The notes under the pieces are model-generated. The model was given only the letters and a program-made list of their open reading frames with translations. It had not been told where the DNA came from and searched no databases. From JAYPHU01 sp038127535 (GTDB lineage Bacteria > Pseudomonadota > Alphaproteobacteria > Rhodospirillales > UBA2165): 64,000 nucleotides of DNA. The DNA lies in NCBI GenBank assembly GCA_038127535.1, contig JAYPHU010000004.1, positions 79,490-143,489 on the forward strand, written 5' to 3'. Positions 45,733-55,104 of this stretch are shown here, piece by piece (position 1 is the first letter of the stretch; every line of letters starts with the position of its first letter). The position numbers were made by a program, and so were the translations under genes.

Positions 45733-46806
45733 ATGACCAGCAATACCGAACGGGGCAAATACCCCGAGAATTTCCTGCCCGGCGCCGAGACCCTCGGCGA
45801 AGACGAAATGCGAATCACCGCGCTCGGCACCGGCCGTCCGTTCCTGCGCCGCTCCCAGGCCAACGCCTGCTGGCTGATCGAGCTCGGCAACGGCGACAAG
45901 TTTATGTTCGATTTCGGCTTCGGCTCGCAGATGAACTTCACGGCGCTGGAAATCCCCTACAACCAGATCACCGCCTATTTCGCCACGCACCTGCACACCG
46001 ACCATGTGGGCGATTTCGGTCAGATCTGGGTCGGCAGTTGGGCCGGCGGGCGGCTCAAACCATTGGAGGTCTTCGGTCCCTCGGCGGATAAGCCGGAATA
46101 CGGCTTCGCCCATTTCGCCAAGCACCAGAGGGAATCCTACCGCTGGGATACGGAAAGCCGGGTGCACGCCCTGCCCGCCGTCGGCGCGGAGGTGAACTGC
46201 CACGAGTTCGACTATTCCAAGGTCGGCATCATCTATGAAGCCAACGGCGTGAAAATTTCCAGCTTCCCCGCCGTCCACATCATGGACGGTCCGGTGAGCC
46301 TGAAGCTCGAATGGAACGGGCTGTCAATGGTCTATTCCGGCGACACCACGCCCAGCGAGTTCATGATCGAAAACGCCCAAGGCGTGGATGTCCTGATCCA
46401 CGAGACCTTCAACACGGTCGAGCAGCTCATGACCCGGTCCGGCTATGACGAGCGCACCGCCAAGGCCATCGGCACCATGATCCACTCGGACCCGGCGGAA
46501 GCCGCCTTCGTGGTCAACAAGTGCGATCCGCGCCTGTTCGTCGCCTTCCACTTCTTCAACGATTTCGACACGGCGCCGGAAATGTATGCCGCCATCCGGG
46601 AGAACTTTAAGGGCCGGGTGGCGCTGGCGACCGACTTCATGGTCATCAATGTGACCAAGGACGAGATCGTGACCCGTAACGCCATTGTCACCGAACACGC
46701 CTGGCCCAATAAGTCGGAGCATGACGATTTCGGCAAGGCGGAGCGAAAGTCTCGGCCCAACATGCCGGAATGGCTCCGCGAAAAGCAGGTTTTCCCGAAG
46801 TTTTAG
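45733..46806 (+). CDS. MBL-fold metallo-hydrolase
   Basis: 357 residues. Metal motif THLHTDHVGD (HxHxDH), further His in PAVHIMDGP, and YSGDTTPSEFM with the acidic ligand and AFHFFNDFD C-terminally. Resembles the group that I recall being labelled GntH-like MBL hydrolases, without proven activity here. ATG 45733 has GTGGAGG 5 bases upstream; the GTG at 45721 would be part of that site. A phosphodiesterase or lactonase activity is plausible. Confidence 0.86.
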   Translation: MTSNTERGKYPENFLPGAETLGEDEMRITALGTGRPFLRRSQANACWLIELGNGDKFMFDFGFGSQMNFTALEIPYNQITAYFATHLHTDHVGDFGQIWVGSWAGGRLKPLEVFGPSADKPEYGFAHFAKHQRESYRWDTESRVHALPAVGAEVNCHEFDYSKVGIIYEANGVKISSFPAVHIMDGPVSLKLEWNGLSMVYSGDTTPSEFMIENAQGVDVLIHETFNTVEQLMTRSGYDERTAKAIGTMIHSDPAEAAFVVNKCDPRLFVAFHFFNDFDTAPEMYAAIRENFKGRVALATDFMVINVTKDEIVTRNAIVTEHAWPNKSEHDDFGKAERKSRPNMPEWLREKQVFPKF

Positions 46807-46849
46807 GAAATGCCATCCCTCCCTCTCAAGGAGGGGTGTCTGAAAAACG

Positions 46850-46946
46850 TCATCCACGGGCTAGACCCGTGGATCCATATTTAAATGAAAATGGGTACGC
46901 GGACCGGCGTGGGCTTTACCCACGCCGGTCCGCGCATGACGAGGTG
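46850..46946. repeat. Dispersed palindromic repeat, copy 2 (convergent gap)
   Basis: CGTCATCCACGGG-ctaga-CCCGTGGAT, then an AT-rich spacer and GGGTACGCGGACC with CGGACCGGCGTGGG-cttta-CCCACGCCGGTCCG, ending CGCGCATGACG. Same building blocks as 21510-21605 and 56750-56875. Fills the gap between the convergent MBL hydrolase and cupin genes. Confidence 0.68.
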
Positions 46947-46953
46947 AGAGCGG

Positions 46954-47520
46954 TCAGACAGAAGCCTCGCCCGCGCCGAGGCTGCCGGCCGCCGGCGGGT
47001 TCACCTTCACGGACTTCTCATCCATGTTGAAGGCCAGAGTCTCGATGGTCGCCAGATCGGTCCCGGTGATGCGGATAAACCGCGCATTGTCCGGGAAGTG
47101 GATCGAGTGGATTTCATGGGCGTCGAACACGCCGGCCATGCCGGGGTCCAACCGGTAGGTCTTCACCTTCTCCACATCCGCCTTGCCGGCGTCGGAGCCG
47201 TCGTCATTCCGCTTATATTCGGACATGTCGGTGAATTCCCGCGCCTGGCCATAGATCGCCCAGGACGCGCCGTGATCATGGGGAGGCGAGGTGCGGCCCT
47301 TTTCGTTGATGTGGGCCAGAACCATAAAGCCCCGGTCCTCATCCTGATACAGCGTGTGCGCGCCGTATTCGGCGTGATCACCGCAGGTTTCCTCGATGAA
47401 CTCGGCATTGGTCAGCAGCTTTTCCAGATGCACCCGGACCTTTTGCAGGTCGGCATTGCCGGTCGCGTCATCATAGGACGCTTTGACGTCGTCGATCAGA
47501 TTTTCAAGCGTATATGCCAT
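46954..47520 (-). CDS. Cupin-superfamily protein (cysteine dioxygenase-like fold)
   Basis: 188 residues: MAYTLENLIDDVKASYDDA start, EETCGDHAEYGAHTLYQD, PPHDHGASWAIYGQAREF (metal histidines) and AGVFDAHEIHSIHFPDNA. ATG 47520 has GGAGATTTC upstream; the longer frame to 47691 overlaps the next gene. It belongs to the one-barrel RmlC-like group that includes thiol and sugar dioxygenases. Follows PhyH on the same strand. Confidence 0.84.
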   Translation of the reverse strand: MAYTLENLIDDVKASYDDATGNADLQKVRVHLEKLLTNAEFIEETCGDHAEYGAHTLYQDEDRGFMVLAHINEKGRTSPPHDHGASWAIYGQAREFTDMSEYKRNDDGSDAGKADVEKVKTYRLDPGMAGVFDAHEIHSIHFPDNARFIRITGTDLATIETLAFNMDEKSVKVNPPAAGSLGAGEASV

Positions 47521-47569
47521 GGTGAAATCTCCTCTAAAAAATGCTGCCCGCAGACTACTGCAAGGCCGT

Positions 47570-48558
47570 TCAATTGCCAAACTTGAAGATGGGATACGCC
47601 TCCCCGCCGAGCCGGTCCCCGGCCTGATGCGGGGTCGGGCCGTTGCCGACGGCGTCGCGCAACAGCGGCTGTGTTTCGGGGCGGGGATCAAAAAACACCT
47701 CGCCGCTGATCCAGCGGATGGCGACGCCCCGGCGGCGCACGGTCGCGGTGTTTTCGGGTGCGCCGTGCACGCCCATCACGTGGTGGGCGACGATATCGCC
47801 CGGTTCCATATCCCAGTACTTGATGTCGTAGTCATCCCGGTGATTGTCGATGTCCGGCAGTTTCTCGATATCGTGGCCGTCAAACTTGCCGTCGTCGGAG
47901 AACGACTCCGGGACATAGGCCTTCCCCCACTTGTGAGAGCCGGCGATATATTCCACCGCGCCGGTATCAATGCTCACGGGATCAAGCGCGATCCAGGTGG
48001 AACAAATGTGATCGGCGGCCNNNNNNNNNNNNNNNNNNNNNNNNNNNNNNNNNNNNNNNNNNNNNNNNNNNNNNNNNNNNNNNNNNNNNNNNNNNNNNNN
48101 NNNNNNNNNNNNNNNNNNNNATCAATGCTCACGGGATCAAGCGCGATCCAGGTGGAACAAATGTGATCGGCGGCCTCGCCTGACAGCGGATAATAGAGCC
48201 GGTCCTGATGCCAGGGGGTCTTGTTGGAGCCGCCGGGCTCCTTGGTCAGGATGAAGTCATAGAACAATTGCACCGAGTCCGCGCCCATGAGCTTTGCCAC
48301 GATCTCGGCCAGGGGGGAATCAAAAATCAGCTCCCGGAATTCGTCCCGGCGCCGCCACATATACTGCCCGCCGAAAAACTGCCCTTCGCCGCCGGTGGTC
48401 AGGTCCAGATCATAGGGGCCGGGGTTCTGCTGAACCCAATCGGCAGCCGGGCGCAGTTTCTTCACCCAATCCATGGACAGCGCGCCGCGCACGCACACCA
48501 CGCCGTCTTTTTCATAGTCTGCGCGGTTTTGCTCGGTGACGGGGAGGTTGGCGGTCAT
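47570..48558 (-). CDS. Phytanoyl-CoA dioxygenase (PhyH) family protein, split by assembly gap
   Basis: Reading across the N-run and merging the 55-bp overlap gives a complete PhyH-type gene: N-part MTANLPVTEQNRADYEKDG, VVCVRGALSMDWVKKL, NKTPWHQDRLYYPLSG (HxD), C-part IAGSHKWGKAYVP, DIVAHHVMGVHGAPENTA (second His) and RRGVAIRW (Arg for 2-oxoglutarate). Fe(II)/2-oxoglutarate oxygenase. Start ATG 48558, 4 bases after the TPP enzyme's stop. Not a pseudogene: only the assembly is broken. Confidence 0.82.
47966..48175. other. Assembly gap with duplicated 55-bp flanks
   Basis: 100 Ns (48021-48120) flanked by identical 55-base segments (47966-48020 and 48121-48175). The duplicate and the Ns are scaffold artefacts inside the PhyH gene. 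True sequence is probably 155 bases shorter. Confidence 0.9.
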
Positions 48559-48562
48559 GGCC

Positions 48563-50344
48563 CTACCTAAACTGGCTGACCGTATCGACAAGCGCGGGGC
48601 GGCCGGCTTTGACCTCCTTGATGGCGCGGCGGAGCGCATCGCCCACATCGTCGCCGTTCTCGATCGGGCCTTCCGCCCACCAGCCCATGGACCGGGCGAG
48701 ACCGGCAAAGTCGATCTCCGGCTTCATGATGTCCATGCCGATATAGGCCCGCTCCACCGGGGTGCCGCGATGGCGCGCCATGCGGATTTGGTGTTCCCAG
48801 TCGTTGTAGTAGGAGCGGTTATTGTACATCACCACCAGCATGGGGATTTCGTACTTGGCCGCGACCCAGAGCGCGCCCGGATCAAACATCAAGTCGCCGT
48901 CGGGCTGCATATCAACCACCAGGCGTTTCTTGTCCCGGTGGGCCAGCGCGACGCCGAGCGCGATGCCGATCTGGGTCGAGGTGCCCAGTGCATTGCCGGG
49001 GAACCGGTAGGGCTTATCGAAATTCCACAGCCGGTTGGTCCAGCCGTTGAGGTTCGACGATGTGGTCACCCAATCCTCGTCCTTGATCACTTCCCACACT
49101 TCGGAGGCGAGGCGCGCCGTGGTCATCGGCGTCGAGTTCCAGTTTTCCTTGGCCTTGCGCTCCCAACTCCGCCGGGCCTTGGCTTGGGCAGCTGCGTATT
49201 TCTTGACCCGGGCCGCGCCGCGTTTCTTGACGGCGGTCGATTTGTTCAAAAGCCGCTTGGCGATTTTGGTCAGTTCGGGAATGGCCACCGCGGTGTCCGC
49301 CAGGATGCGGATATCGGCGTCGAGGCGCCGTTGATAGTCGGTGGACCAGCTGCTGATCTCCAAATCGGCGAAGCTGATATCGATCCACTTAGCGGTCTTA
49401 GGCACCAGGCTCGTGACCTGCCGGCTGACGCTGTCCAGCGTAGTAGACACTTTCTCCCAGTCCCGCGCATCCAGGCAGACCACCAGGTCCGCATCCTTCA
49501 GTGCGTTCTTGGGATCGAGGGACATGTTGAGATCATGATGGCTCGGGAAGTTCAGCCGCGCGCCGATATCGATCACCGGGGCTGACACAGTCTCCGCCAG
49601 CTTGACCAGATTGTCATAACCGTGGGGCATGCGGCTCGACCAGTCGGCCAGCAGTACCGGGTTCTTGGCTTTGACCAGCAGCTCCGCCGCCGCCTGCAAC
49701 GCCGCCGCATCTGGCGCGATAGGCGTCGGCACCTTGGGCGCATCCGCCTTCGGCATCTTCACCTTGTGGGGCAGCGGGTCTTCTAGCAGCGTCGCGTCAT
49801 AGCACATGTAAATCGGGCCCTGAGGCTCGGTCATCATCACGCTGTAGGCGCGGGCGAAGGAATCCGGCACGTCGTCGATGGTCCAGGGCTGATCATCCCA
49901 CTTGGTGTAATCGCGGAGCACATTGCCCTGCACCTTGGCGGTGTGAATCCAGTCGGTGCGGGGCCGGCGCTTGGCCGTGTCCAGCGGGCCCGTCGCGCCG
50001 ATAATGTAGACCGGCGCCCGGTCGATATAGGCGTAATAGACCGCCATGCAGGAATGCAGCAGCCCGACCAGATTGTGGACGATGGCGGCCAGGGGCTCGC
50101 CGGTCGCCTTGGCGTAGCCATGGGCGATCTGAATGGCGATGTTCTCGTGGGGGCACAGCAGCATCTGCGGGTCGTCCTGGCCATAATTGACCATGGAATC
50201 GTGCAGGCCCCGGAAGCTGGAACCGGGGTTGAGCGGCACATAGGGGAAGTCGAAGTCCCGCATGAGATCGACGATGACGTCGGAATTCCACCGGACCTTG
50301 GTTGGTTTGACTTTCTTGCGGCGTCGTTTCTGAGGCTGGGCCAC
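48563..50344 (-). CDS. Thiamine diphosphate-dependent enzyme (acetolactate synthase/decarboxylase superfamily)
   Basis: 593 residues in three domains: N-terminal pyrimidine domain (CPHENIAIQIAHGYAKATG with the conserved Glu), central domain (about 200-340), C-terminal PP domain with DMQPDGDLMFDPGALW and MYNNRSYYND. The usual GDG is PDGD here, still with Asp for metal. N-terminus is unusually basic (MAQPQKRRRKKVKPTKV). Similar proteins are benzoylformate/phenylglyoxylate-type decarboxylases or carboligases. Co-directional with PhyH (4-base gap), divergent from the decarboxylase-like gene at 50482. Confidence 0.86.
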   Translation of the reverse strand: MAQPQKRRRKKVKPTKVRWNSDVIVDLMRDFDFPYVPLNPGSSFRGLHDSMVNYGQDDPQMLLCPHENIAIQIAHGYAKATGEPLAAIVHNLVGLLHSCMAVYYAYIDRAPVYIIGATGPLDTAKRRPRTDWIHTAKVQGNVLRDYTKWDDQPWTIDDVPDSFARAYSVMMTEPQGPIYMCYDATLLEDPLPHKVKMPKADAPKVPTPIAPDAAALQAAAELLVKAKNPVLLADWSSRMPHGYDNLVKLAETVSAPVIDIGARLNFPSHHDLNMSLDPKNALKDADLVVCLDARDWEKVSTTLDSVSRQVTSLVPKTAKWIDISFADLEISSWSTDYQRRLDADIRILADTAVAIPELTKIAKRLLNKSTAVKKRGAARVKKYAAAQAKARRSWERKAKENWNSTPMTTARLASEVWEVIKDEDWVTTSSNLNGWTNRLWNFDKPYRFPGNALGTSTQIGIALGVALAHRDKKRLVVDMQPDGDLMFDPGALWVAAKYEIPMLVVMYNNRSYYNDWEHQIRMARHRGTPVERAYIGMDIMKPEIDFAGLARSMGWWAEGPIENGDDVGDALRRAIKEVKAGRPALVDTVSQFR

Positions 50345-50376
50345 CCTGTATCCCCTTTATCATTCCGGAAAATTGG

Positions 50377-50388
50377 TTAGATTTCTTA
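50377..50388. promoter_or_regulatory. Putative operator between divergent TPP-enzyme and decarboxylase-like genes
   Basis: TTAGATTTCTTA (reverse complement TAAGAAATCTAA), one base from the site TTAGAAATCTAA at 62224 and similar to 41947. In the 137-base divergent gap. Confidence 0.4.
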
Positions 50389-50481
50389 TTAAAATTAGAA
50401 ACCATATGCACGGGCCAGAGCAAGCAATTGTTCGCAAGCAATTGTTGCCACCGGCCTGGACGAGCCAAACCCGGAGGACCC

Positions 50482-51471
50482 ATGACCGATCTGCCCATCA
50501 ACATCGCCATCAGCGAATACGACCATGTCCGGGACTTCGCCGACGGCCTGGTCACCGCCGCCGGCATCGACGCCAACTTTCTGACCTTCCAGGTGGAGGA
50601 AATCTTCTACCGGTTCGTCAACTTCCGGGAATGGGAAGTCTCGGAAATGTCGTTCGCCAAATATGTGTCGCTGAAATCCCAAGGCGACGAGAGTGTGACG
50701 TCGATCCCGGTGTTTCCGTCCCGCGTCTTCCGGCTCTCCTCGATCTTTGTCCGCGAAGATTCCAAACTGTCCAAACCCGAAGACCTGGCCGGCAAAAAGG
50801 TCGGCATCCCCGAATGGGCGCAGACGGCGGCAGTTTATTCCCGGGGATACCTACAGCATCAGGCCGGCATCCCGCTCGCCGATATCGATTGGTATCAGGC
50901 CGGCGTCAGCCAGGCCGGCCGCAAGGAAAAGGTAAAACTGAAACTGCCGGACGGCATCAACCTGACGCCCCGGCCCGACAAATCCCTACAGCAGCTTCTG
51001 GTCGACGGCGAGATCGACGCCATGATGTCGGCCCACCCACCGGAATGGTTCGACGAAGGCCGCCCGGAAATTAAGCGGATGATCCCCGACTACCAGCCGT
51101 TGGAAGCCGAGTATTTCGAACAGACCGGCGTGCTGCCGATCATGCACACGATCGCGGTCCGGGGCGACGTGGCGGAGAAGCACCCGTGGGTGATGATGAA
51201 CCTCTACAAGGCGTTTGATGAAGCCAAGTGCCGCAGTGTGGAACGCGCCTTCGAGATGACCGCGTCCCGCTTTCCCATTCCCTGGGCCCCACACTTCGCC
51301 CAGCAGACAGCGCACCTGTTTGACGGGGAATACTGGCCCTATGGCGTGGAGCCCAACCGCAAAACCCTGGAAGCGTTTCTTCTGTATGCCTTTGAGCAAG
51401 GGGTCTGCCACAAGCATTTAGCGCCGGAAGATTTGTTCCCGACGCACCTGTTGGATGGGTTCAAGGTCTAG
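50482..51471 (+). CDS. 4,5-dihydroxyphthalate decarboxylase-like protein (second copy)
   Basis: 329 residues, clearly paralogous to 26465-27460: FLTFQVEEIFYRF, EWEVSEMSFAKY, IGVPEWAQTAA-type (GIPEWAQTAAVYSRGYL), LPIMHTIAVRGDV, and PYGVEPNRKTLEAFLLYAF. No signal peptide (MTDLPINIAISEYDHVRDFA). ATG has GGAGG 5 bases upstream; the longer frame to 50428 is not needed. Same inferred decarboxylase role; two copies in one window suggest related but different substrates. Confidence 0.86.
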   Translation: MTDLPINIAISEYDHVRDFADGLVTAAGIDANFLTFQVEEIFYRFVNFREWEVSEMSFAKYVSLKSQGDESVTSIPVFPSRVFRLSSIFVREDSKLSKPEDLAGKKVGIPEWAQTAAVYSRGYLQHQAGIPLADIDWYQAGVSQAGRKEKVKLKLPDGINLTPRPDKSLQQLLVDGEIDAMMSAHPPEWFDEGRPEIKRMIPDYQPLEAEYFEQTGVLPIMHTIAVRGDVAEKHPWVMMNLYKAFDEAKCRSVERAFEMTASRFPIPWAPHFAQQTAHLFDGEYWPYGVEPNRKTLEAFLLYAFEQGVCHKHLAPEDLFPTHLLDGFKV

Positions 51472-51563
51472 CCTTAAGTCCGCTCCTGAACGTTTTTGAC
51501 TCTGCTGATTATTTGGCTAGAGTCCGACTACTTGCACACCAAATTCACGGACATCACTTCATC

Positions 51564-51752
51564 ATGAAAATTAAAACTTTTGCTCTTTCCCTCGCCGCCG
51601 CGCTGGGCGCCGCTGTTTCCGCCCAGGCCCATGAAGGCGCATCCGCCACGCACTTCGCGACGCAGCCCGACCATGGCGGTCTCATCGTTCTGGTTCTGCT
51701 GGGTGTTCTGGCGGCCGGCGCATTCGTCCTCCGGGAAACCGTCCGCAAATAA
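51564..51752 (+). CDS. Small secreted or membrane-anchored protein
   Basis: 62 residues: signal peptide MKIKTFALSLAAALGAAVSA (cut near AQA-HE), a short His-containing stretch (HEGASATHFATQPDHGG) and a C-terminal hydrophobic helix (GLIVLVLLGVLAAGAFVL) followed by RETVRK. Earlier in-frame ATG would extend the leader. Function unknown; a metal-binding or chaperone-like envelope peptide cannot be excluded. Follows the decarboxylase-like gene. Confidence 0.65.
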   Translation: MKIKTFALSLAAALGAAVSAQAHEGASATHFATQPDHGGLIVLVLLGVLAAGAFVLRETVRK

Positions 51753-51776
51753 CAAGTCGCGCTTAGCGGCGCGCTC

Positions 51777-53048
51777 TTACCATTTCGCTTTCAGTTCGTC
51801 GGCGTAGGCGTCGCGCCAATCCGCGCCGTCCGGAATGATATTGTCATGGGGCCGGAGATGCCGGTGCTGCGCCGGGTCGGTTGCCTTAGGCATGCCCCCC
51901 TGCTCCACCGTTTTGACGGCCGCCAGCATCAGCTTGCGCATGGTGATGATGGCTTTATCCGACGTGCCCAGATATTCCTTGGACCGGTCGACAATCGGCC
52001 CCATCCCTTCCTGCAGGGCAAAGTCCTGCGTATTGATCCCCTGAATGCCGGTGAAGGAGGTTGTCTTCTGCGCCTCCCGGTCGATCAGATAGTCGTTTGA
52101 CGGATTGCGTTTCAGCCGATGAGTGCCGGGGATCAGGTCGTCCTTGCCCCGGCCATAGGCTTTCTCGAAGTCTTCGGAAATTTTCTCCGTGATCGGCACG
52201 GATTCGTCATAGCCGCACATCCAATTGAAGACCATGGTCTGCTCGTCATCGATGGGCACCCAGATATGCCCATTGAGCTTCGGCACCTTGGCCGGCCCGC
52301 CGTTCCGCTCCTGGGTATTGGCCCGCATCTGCTGGGCTGGCATCACATAGTGATAGACACGGACATAGTGTCCCGCCTCTCCCAAGTCCCGGTCCGAAAC
52401 ATAGTGATAGCCGTAATCGGTCTCGTGGACGGAGATATCCGGCGCACCGTCCCGGGTCCGCAACTGGGTCGGGTCGTGCATATCATTGCGATGCAGGTAG
52501 GACGAATGAGACGTATCCAGCCCGCCTTCCAGCGCCTGCAGATAGTTGCAGCCCTCGTAAGTCCTGGAGACAAACCGGTGGGTGTCCGGCGCACGGGTCC
52601 ATTCATAGTCCGGCGGCTCCGGCATCTGATCCTTCGGCCCCATATAGGCCCACAGCACGCCCCCCGCCTCGTGGGTCGCATAGCTGGTCATCCTGGCCTT
52701 GGCCTTCATCGGGCTGTCGGCGGGCTCCGACGGTAGATCAACACAGTTGCCGTCCACGTCAAACTTCCAGCCGTGATAGACGCAGCGCAGGCCGCAGTCT
52801 TCGTTGCGTCCGAAGAACATGGGCGCGCGGCGGTGCGGGCAATAGGCGTCCACCAGCCCGATCCGGCCCTCGGTGTCCTTGAACACCAGCAGTTCTTCGC
52901 CCAGCAGGCGGAGACGCACCGGCTCCCCATCGGGCTCGGTTATCTCGGACGAAAGTAAGGCCGGCCACCAGAACCGGCGCAGCATTTCCCCGCCGGGCGT
53001 GCCGGCGCTGACGCGGGTGACGCGGTCATTGTCTTCCCGGCTCAGCAT
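51777..53048 (-). CDS. Rieske non-heme iron oxygenase, alpha subunit (second copy)
   Basis: 423 residues. Rieske ligands CPHRRAPMF (C, H) and LRCVYHGWKFD (C, H). Iron site GGLDTSHSSYLHRND (D..H....H). Similar overall to 28483-29766 but differs throughout, for instance in the C-half GHYVRVYHYVMPAQQM. Start ATG 53048 directly after the Zn-dehydrogenase stop (1-base gap). No reductase visible. Likely ring dihydroxylation or demethylation of an aromatic acid. Confidence 0.91.
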   Translation of the reverse strand: MLSREDNDRVTRVSAGTPGGEMLRRFWWPALLSSEITEPDGEPVRLRLLGEELLVFKDTEGRIGLVDAYCPHRRAPMFFGRNEDCGLRCVYHGWKFDVDGNCVDLPSEPADSPMKAKARMTSYATHEAGGVLWAYMGPKDQMPEPPDYEWTRAPDTHRFVSRTYEGCNYLQALEGGLDTSHSSYLHRNDMHDPTQLRTRDGAPDISVHETDYGYHYVSDRDLGEAGHYVRVYHYVMPAQQMRANTQERNGGPAKVPKLNGHIWVPIDDEQTMVFNWMCGYDESVPITEKISEDFEKAYGRGKDDLIPGTHRLKRNPSNDYLIDREAQKTTSFTGIQGINTQDFALQEGMGPIVDRSKEYLGTSDKAIITMRKLMLAAVKTVEQGGMPKATDPAQHRHLRPHDNIIPDGADWRDAYADELKAKW

Positions 53049-53049
53049 C

Positions 53050-54311
53050 TTACTCTTTCCACGGCTCCACGGTGATGTGAATGGACGGCTCGTCCGCCTC
53101 CCCGCCGACCATGCGCAAGGCATGATCCAGGTCCTTCAGGCCGATCACGTGGCTGGACATTTTCTCCAGCGGCAGCCGCCCCGTCGCCATCGCCCCCANN
53201 NNNNNNNNNNNNNNNNNNNNNNNNNNNNNNNNNNNNNNNNNNNNNNNNNNNNNNNNNNNNNNNNNNNNNNNNNNNNNNNNNNNNNNNNNNNNNNNNNNAT
53301 CACGTGGCTGGACATTTTCTCCAGCGGCAGCCGCCCCGTCGCCATCGCCCCCAAGGCCAGCTCCACCGCGTCGTAGGAATGGCCGCGCAGACCCTTGAAG
53401 GTGATTTGCTTATTGATGATCTGGTTCATATCGAAATCGGCGACCGAACCTTTGCGCGCGGCGATCTGCATGATGCCCCGCTTGCGCAGCAGCGCCAGAT
53501 GATCATTGATCACTTCCGGACCGGCGCCGCTGACCTCCAGGACGATGTCCAGCATCCGGCCGCTAGTCAGGCGTGTGACCTCCGCCGCCAGGTCCTGTTC
53601 GTCCACCATCACCACATGGTGCGCGCCTAACTCCAACGCCACGTCGAGGCGGTGCTTATCCTTCGCCAAGCCGGACACAATGATCAGGTCCGCGCCGGCG
53701 GACGCTGCGCCGATGACGCTGCCCAGTCCCTGCTGGCCGGGGCCCTGGATCAGGATCGATTTGCCCGGTCCCGCGCCGCCGTCCATCACCGCCCATTGGA
53801 AACCGTTGCCGATGGGCAGCGCCATGGCGGCGATATGATTGGGCACGCCGTCCGGCACCCGGTGCAGCACTGTCCGCGGATGCATGTAGAGATACTGGCT
53901 ATAGCCGCCCCAAAGCGACGGATCGCGGGACACCGGCGTCGAGCCGTAGCGGATCGAACCGGGAATGCGGGAATCCGTCGACAGACACGAGCGGTATTCG
54001 CCGGACCGGCAATATTCGCAATAGCCGCAGGGCAGATACTCTTCGAGCGCGACCACGTCGCCTTCGCTGACGCCCCACTTGTCCCGGGCGATATCGCCGA
54101 GCGCGACAATCGTGCCGACCATTTCATGGCCAAGGATGCGCGGGCCGGGGTCTTTCCGCTGGTACATGCCCCAGTCGCTGCCGCATATGCCGGTGGCGTC
54201 GACTTTCAGCAGGCCGGCATCCGCCGGAATTTCCGGCAGGGAGAATTCCTGAATTTCGGTTTCCAGCGGACTTACCGCCACCGCCGCCCTGGACGCTTCG
54301 AGAACAGTCAT
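53050..54311 (-). CDS. Zinc-dependent alcohol dehydrogenase (MDR family), split by assembly gap
   Basis: Complete MDR enzyme when the 155-base artefact is removed: catalytic zinc region GICGSDWGMYQ and GHEMVG, structural zinc cysteines in PCGYCEYCRSGEYRSC, NAD motif GPGQQGLGSVIGAASAG, and a C-terminus that continues after the gap as VIGLKDLDHALRMVGGE to TAA at 53050. ATG 54311 chosen over TTG 54332. Oxidises an alcohol or dihydrodiol. Operon with the Rieske oxygenase. Confidence 0.85.
53144..53353. other. Assembly gap with duplicated 55-bp flanks
   Basis: 100 Ns (53199-53298) flanked by identical 55-base segments (53144-53198 and 53299-53353), inside the alcohol dehydrogenase. Same overlap length as the first gap. 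Confidence 0.9.
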
Positions 54312-54472
54312 GGCCTTTTGCACCCTGATCAAAATTTCTGACGGGGAAAACCCCCTTCCCTCCGGTTATACCCTTCAAGCCGGTTTTTTCCATAGGTTTC
54401 TCTGTATTTTGCTCCGCGAAGTTTTGGTCTAGTGTTGCATCCTCTTATGTCATTTCGAGAAGCCAAACCGCC

Positions 54473-55090
54473 ATGCCGCACGACGATCACGGAGATACCG
54501 AGAACACTGGGCACCACAGGGTTTTCTCCCTGATTGGGCACAATCAGATCAGCGACGAGGAACACGAAGCCAAGTTCGAGCGCTGGTCCAAGAAACGCAC
54601 CTTCGTCCGCGCCCTGGAAGGCACCTACGGCCAGTTGGTCGAAGAACTGTTCAACCAGCCAAGGGTCTATTCCACCAGCGATCTGGAATGGAAGGGCGGG
54701 CCCCAGCAATACGGCAAGAAAGTCATCAACCCCCAGCAGAACCGCGTCGCCCAAAGCATCGAGTGCCACGTGGACGTCTATTCCCCCGGCGGCACCAGCG
54801 CCAAGCACGGGCACATGAACAGCGCGGTGTTCTATATTCTCAAGGGTAAGGGCCACGATATCCACGACGGCAAACGCCACGACTGGGAAGCCGGCGACGC
54901 CATGATCGTCGAGAACGCCTGCGTCCATCAGCACTGCAATACGGAATCCGACGAGGAAGCGCGGGTCCTGGTGTTCAAGGCGAAGCCCTTGTTCCTGTTC
55001 ATGCACCTGTTGTTCCAAAAGATGGTCAAATACCCGCCCAAGGAAGCGCCGGTGGGCCACGAAGACTATCGTCCGCCGGAAGAGCTGTAG
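54473..55090 (+). CDS. Cupin-domain protein
   Basis: 205 residues, one cupin barrel in the C-half: SAKHGHMNSAVFYILKGKGH and ENACVHQHCNTESDEEARVL. N-terminal part (MPHDDHGDTENTGHH) is His-rich and acidic. Start is the first ATG after the divergent gap. Followed 14 bases later by another cupin. Both may bind iron or act as metal-dependent isomerase/dioxygenase-type proteins. Confidence 0.82.
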   Translation: MPHDDHGDTENTGHHRVFSLIGHNQISDEEHEAKFERWSKKRTFVRALEGTYGQLVEELFNQPRVYSTSDLEWKGGPQQYGKKVINPQQNRVAQSIECHVDVYSPGGTSAKHGHMNSAVFYILKGKGHDIHDGKRHDWEAGDAMIVENACVHQHCNTESDEEARVLVFKAKPLFLFMHLLFQKMVKYPPKEAPVGHEDYRPPEEL

Positions 55091-55104
55091 GGGAGGTCAG
55101 AGCC

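Noticed and set aside
50345..50481. TPP riboswitch ahead of the thiamine-dependent enzyme
   Set aside because: No thi-box-like sequence seen in this short AT-rich gap; the palindrome there looks like an operator.
47966..53353. 55-bp direct repeats as biological repeats or attachment sites
   Set aside because: They flank runs of 100 Ns, are inside genes and have the same length at both gaps, as expected from assembler overlap.
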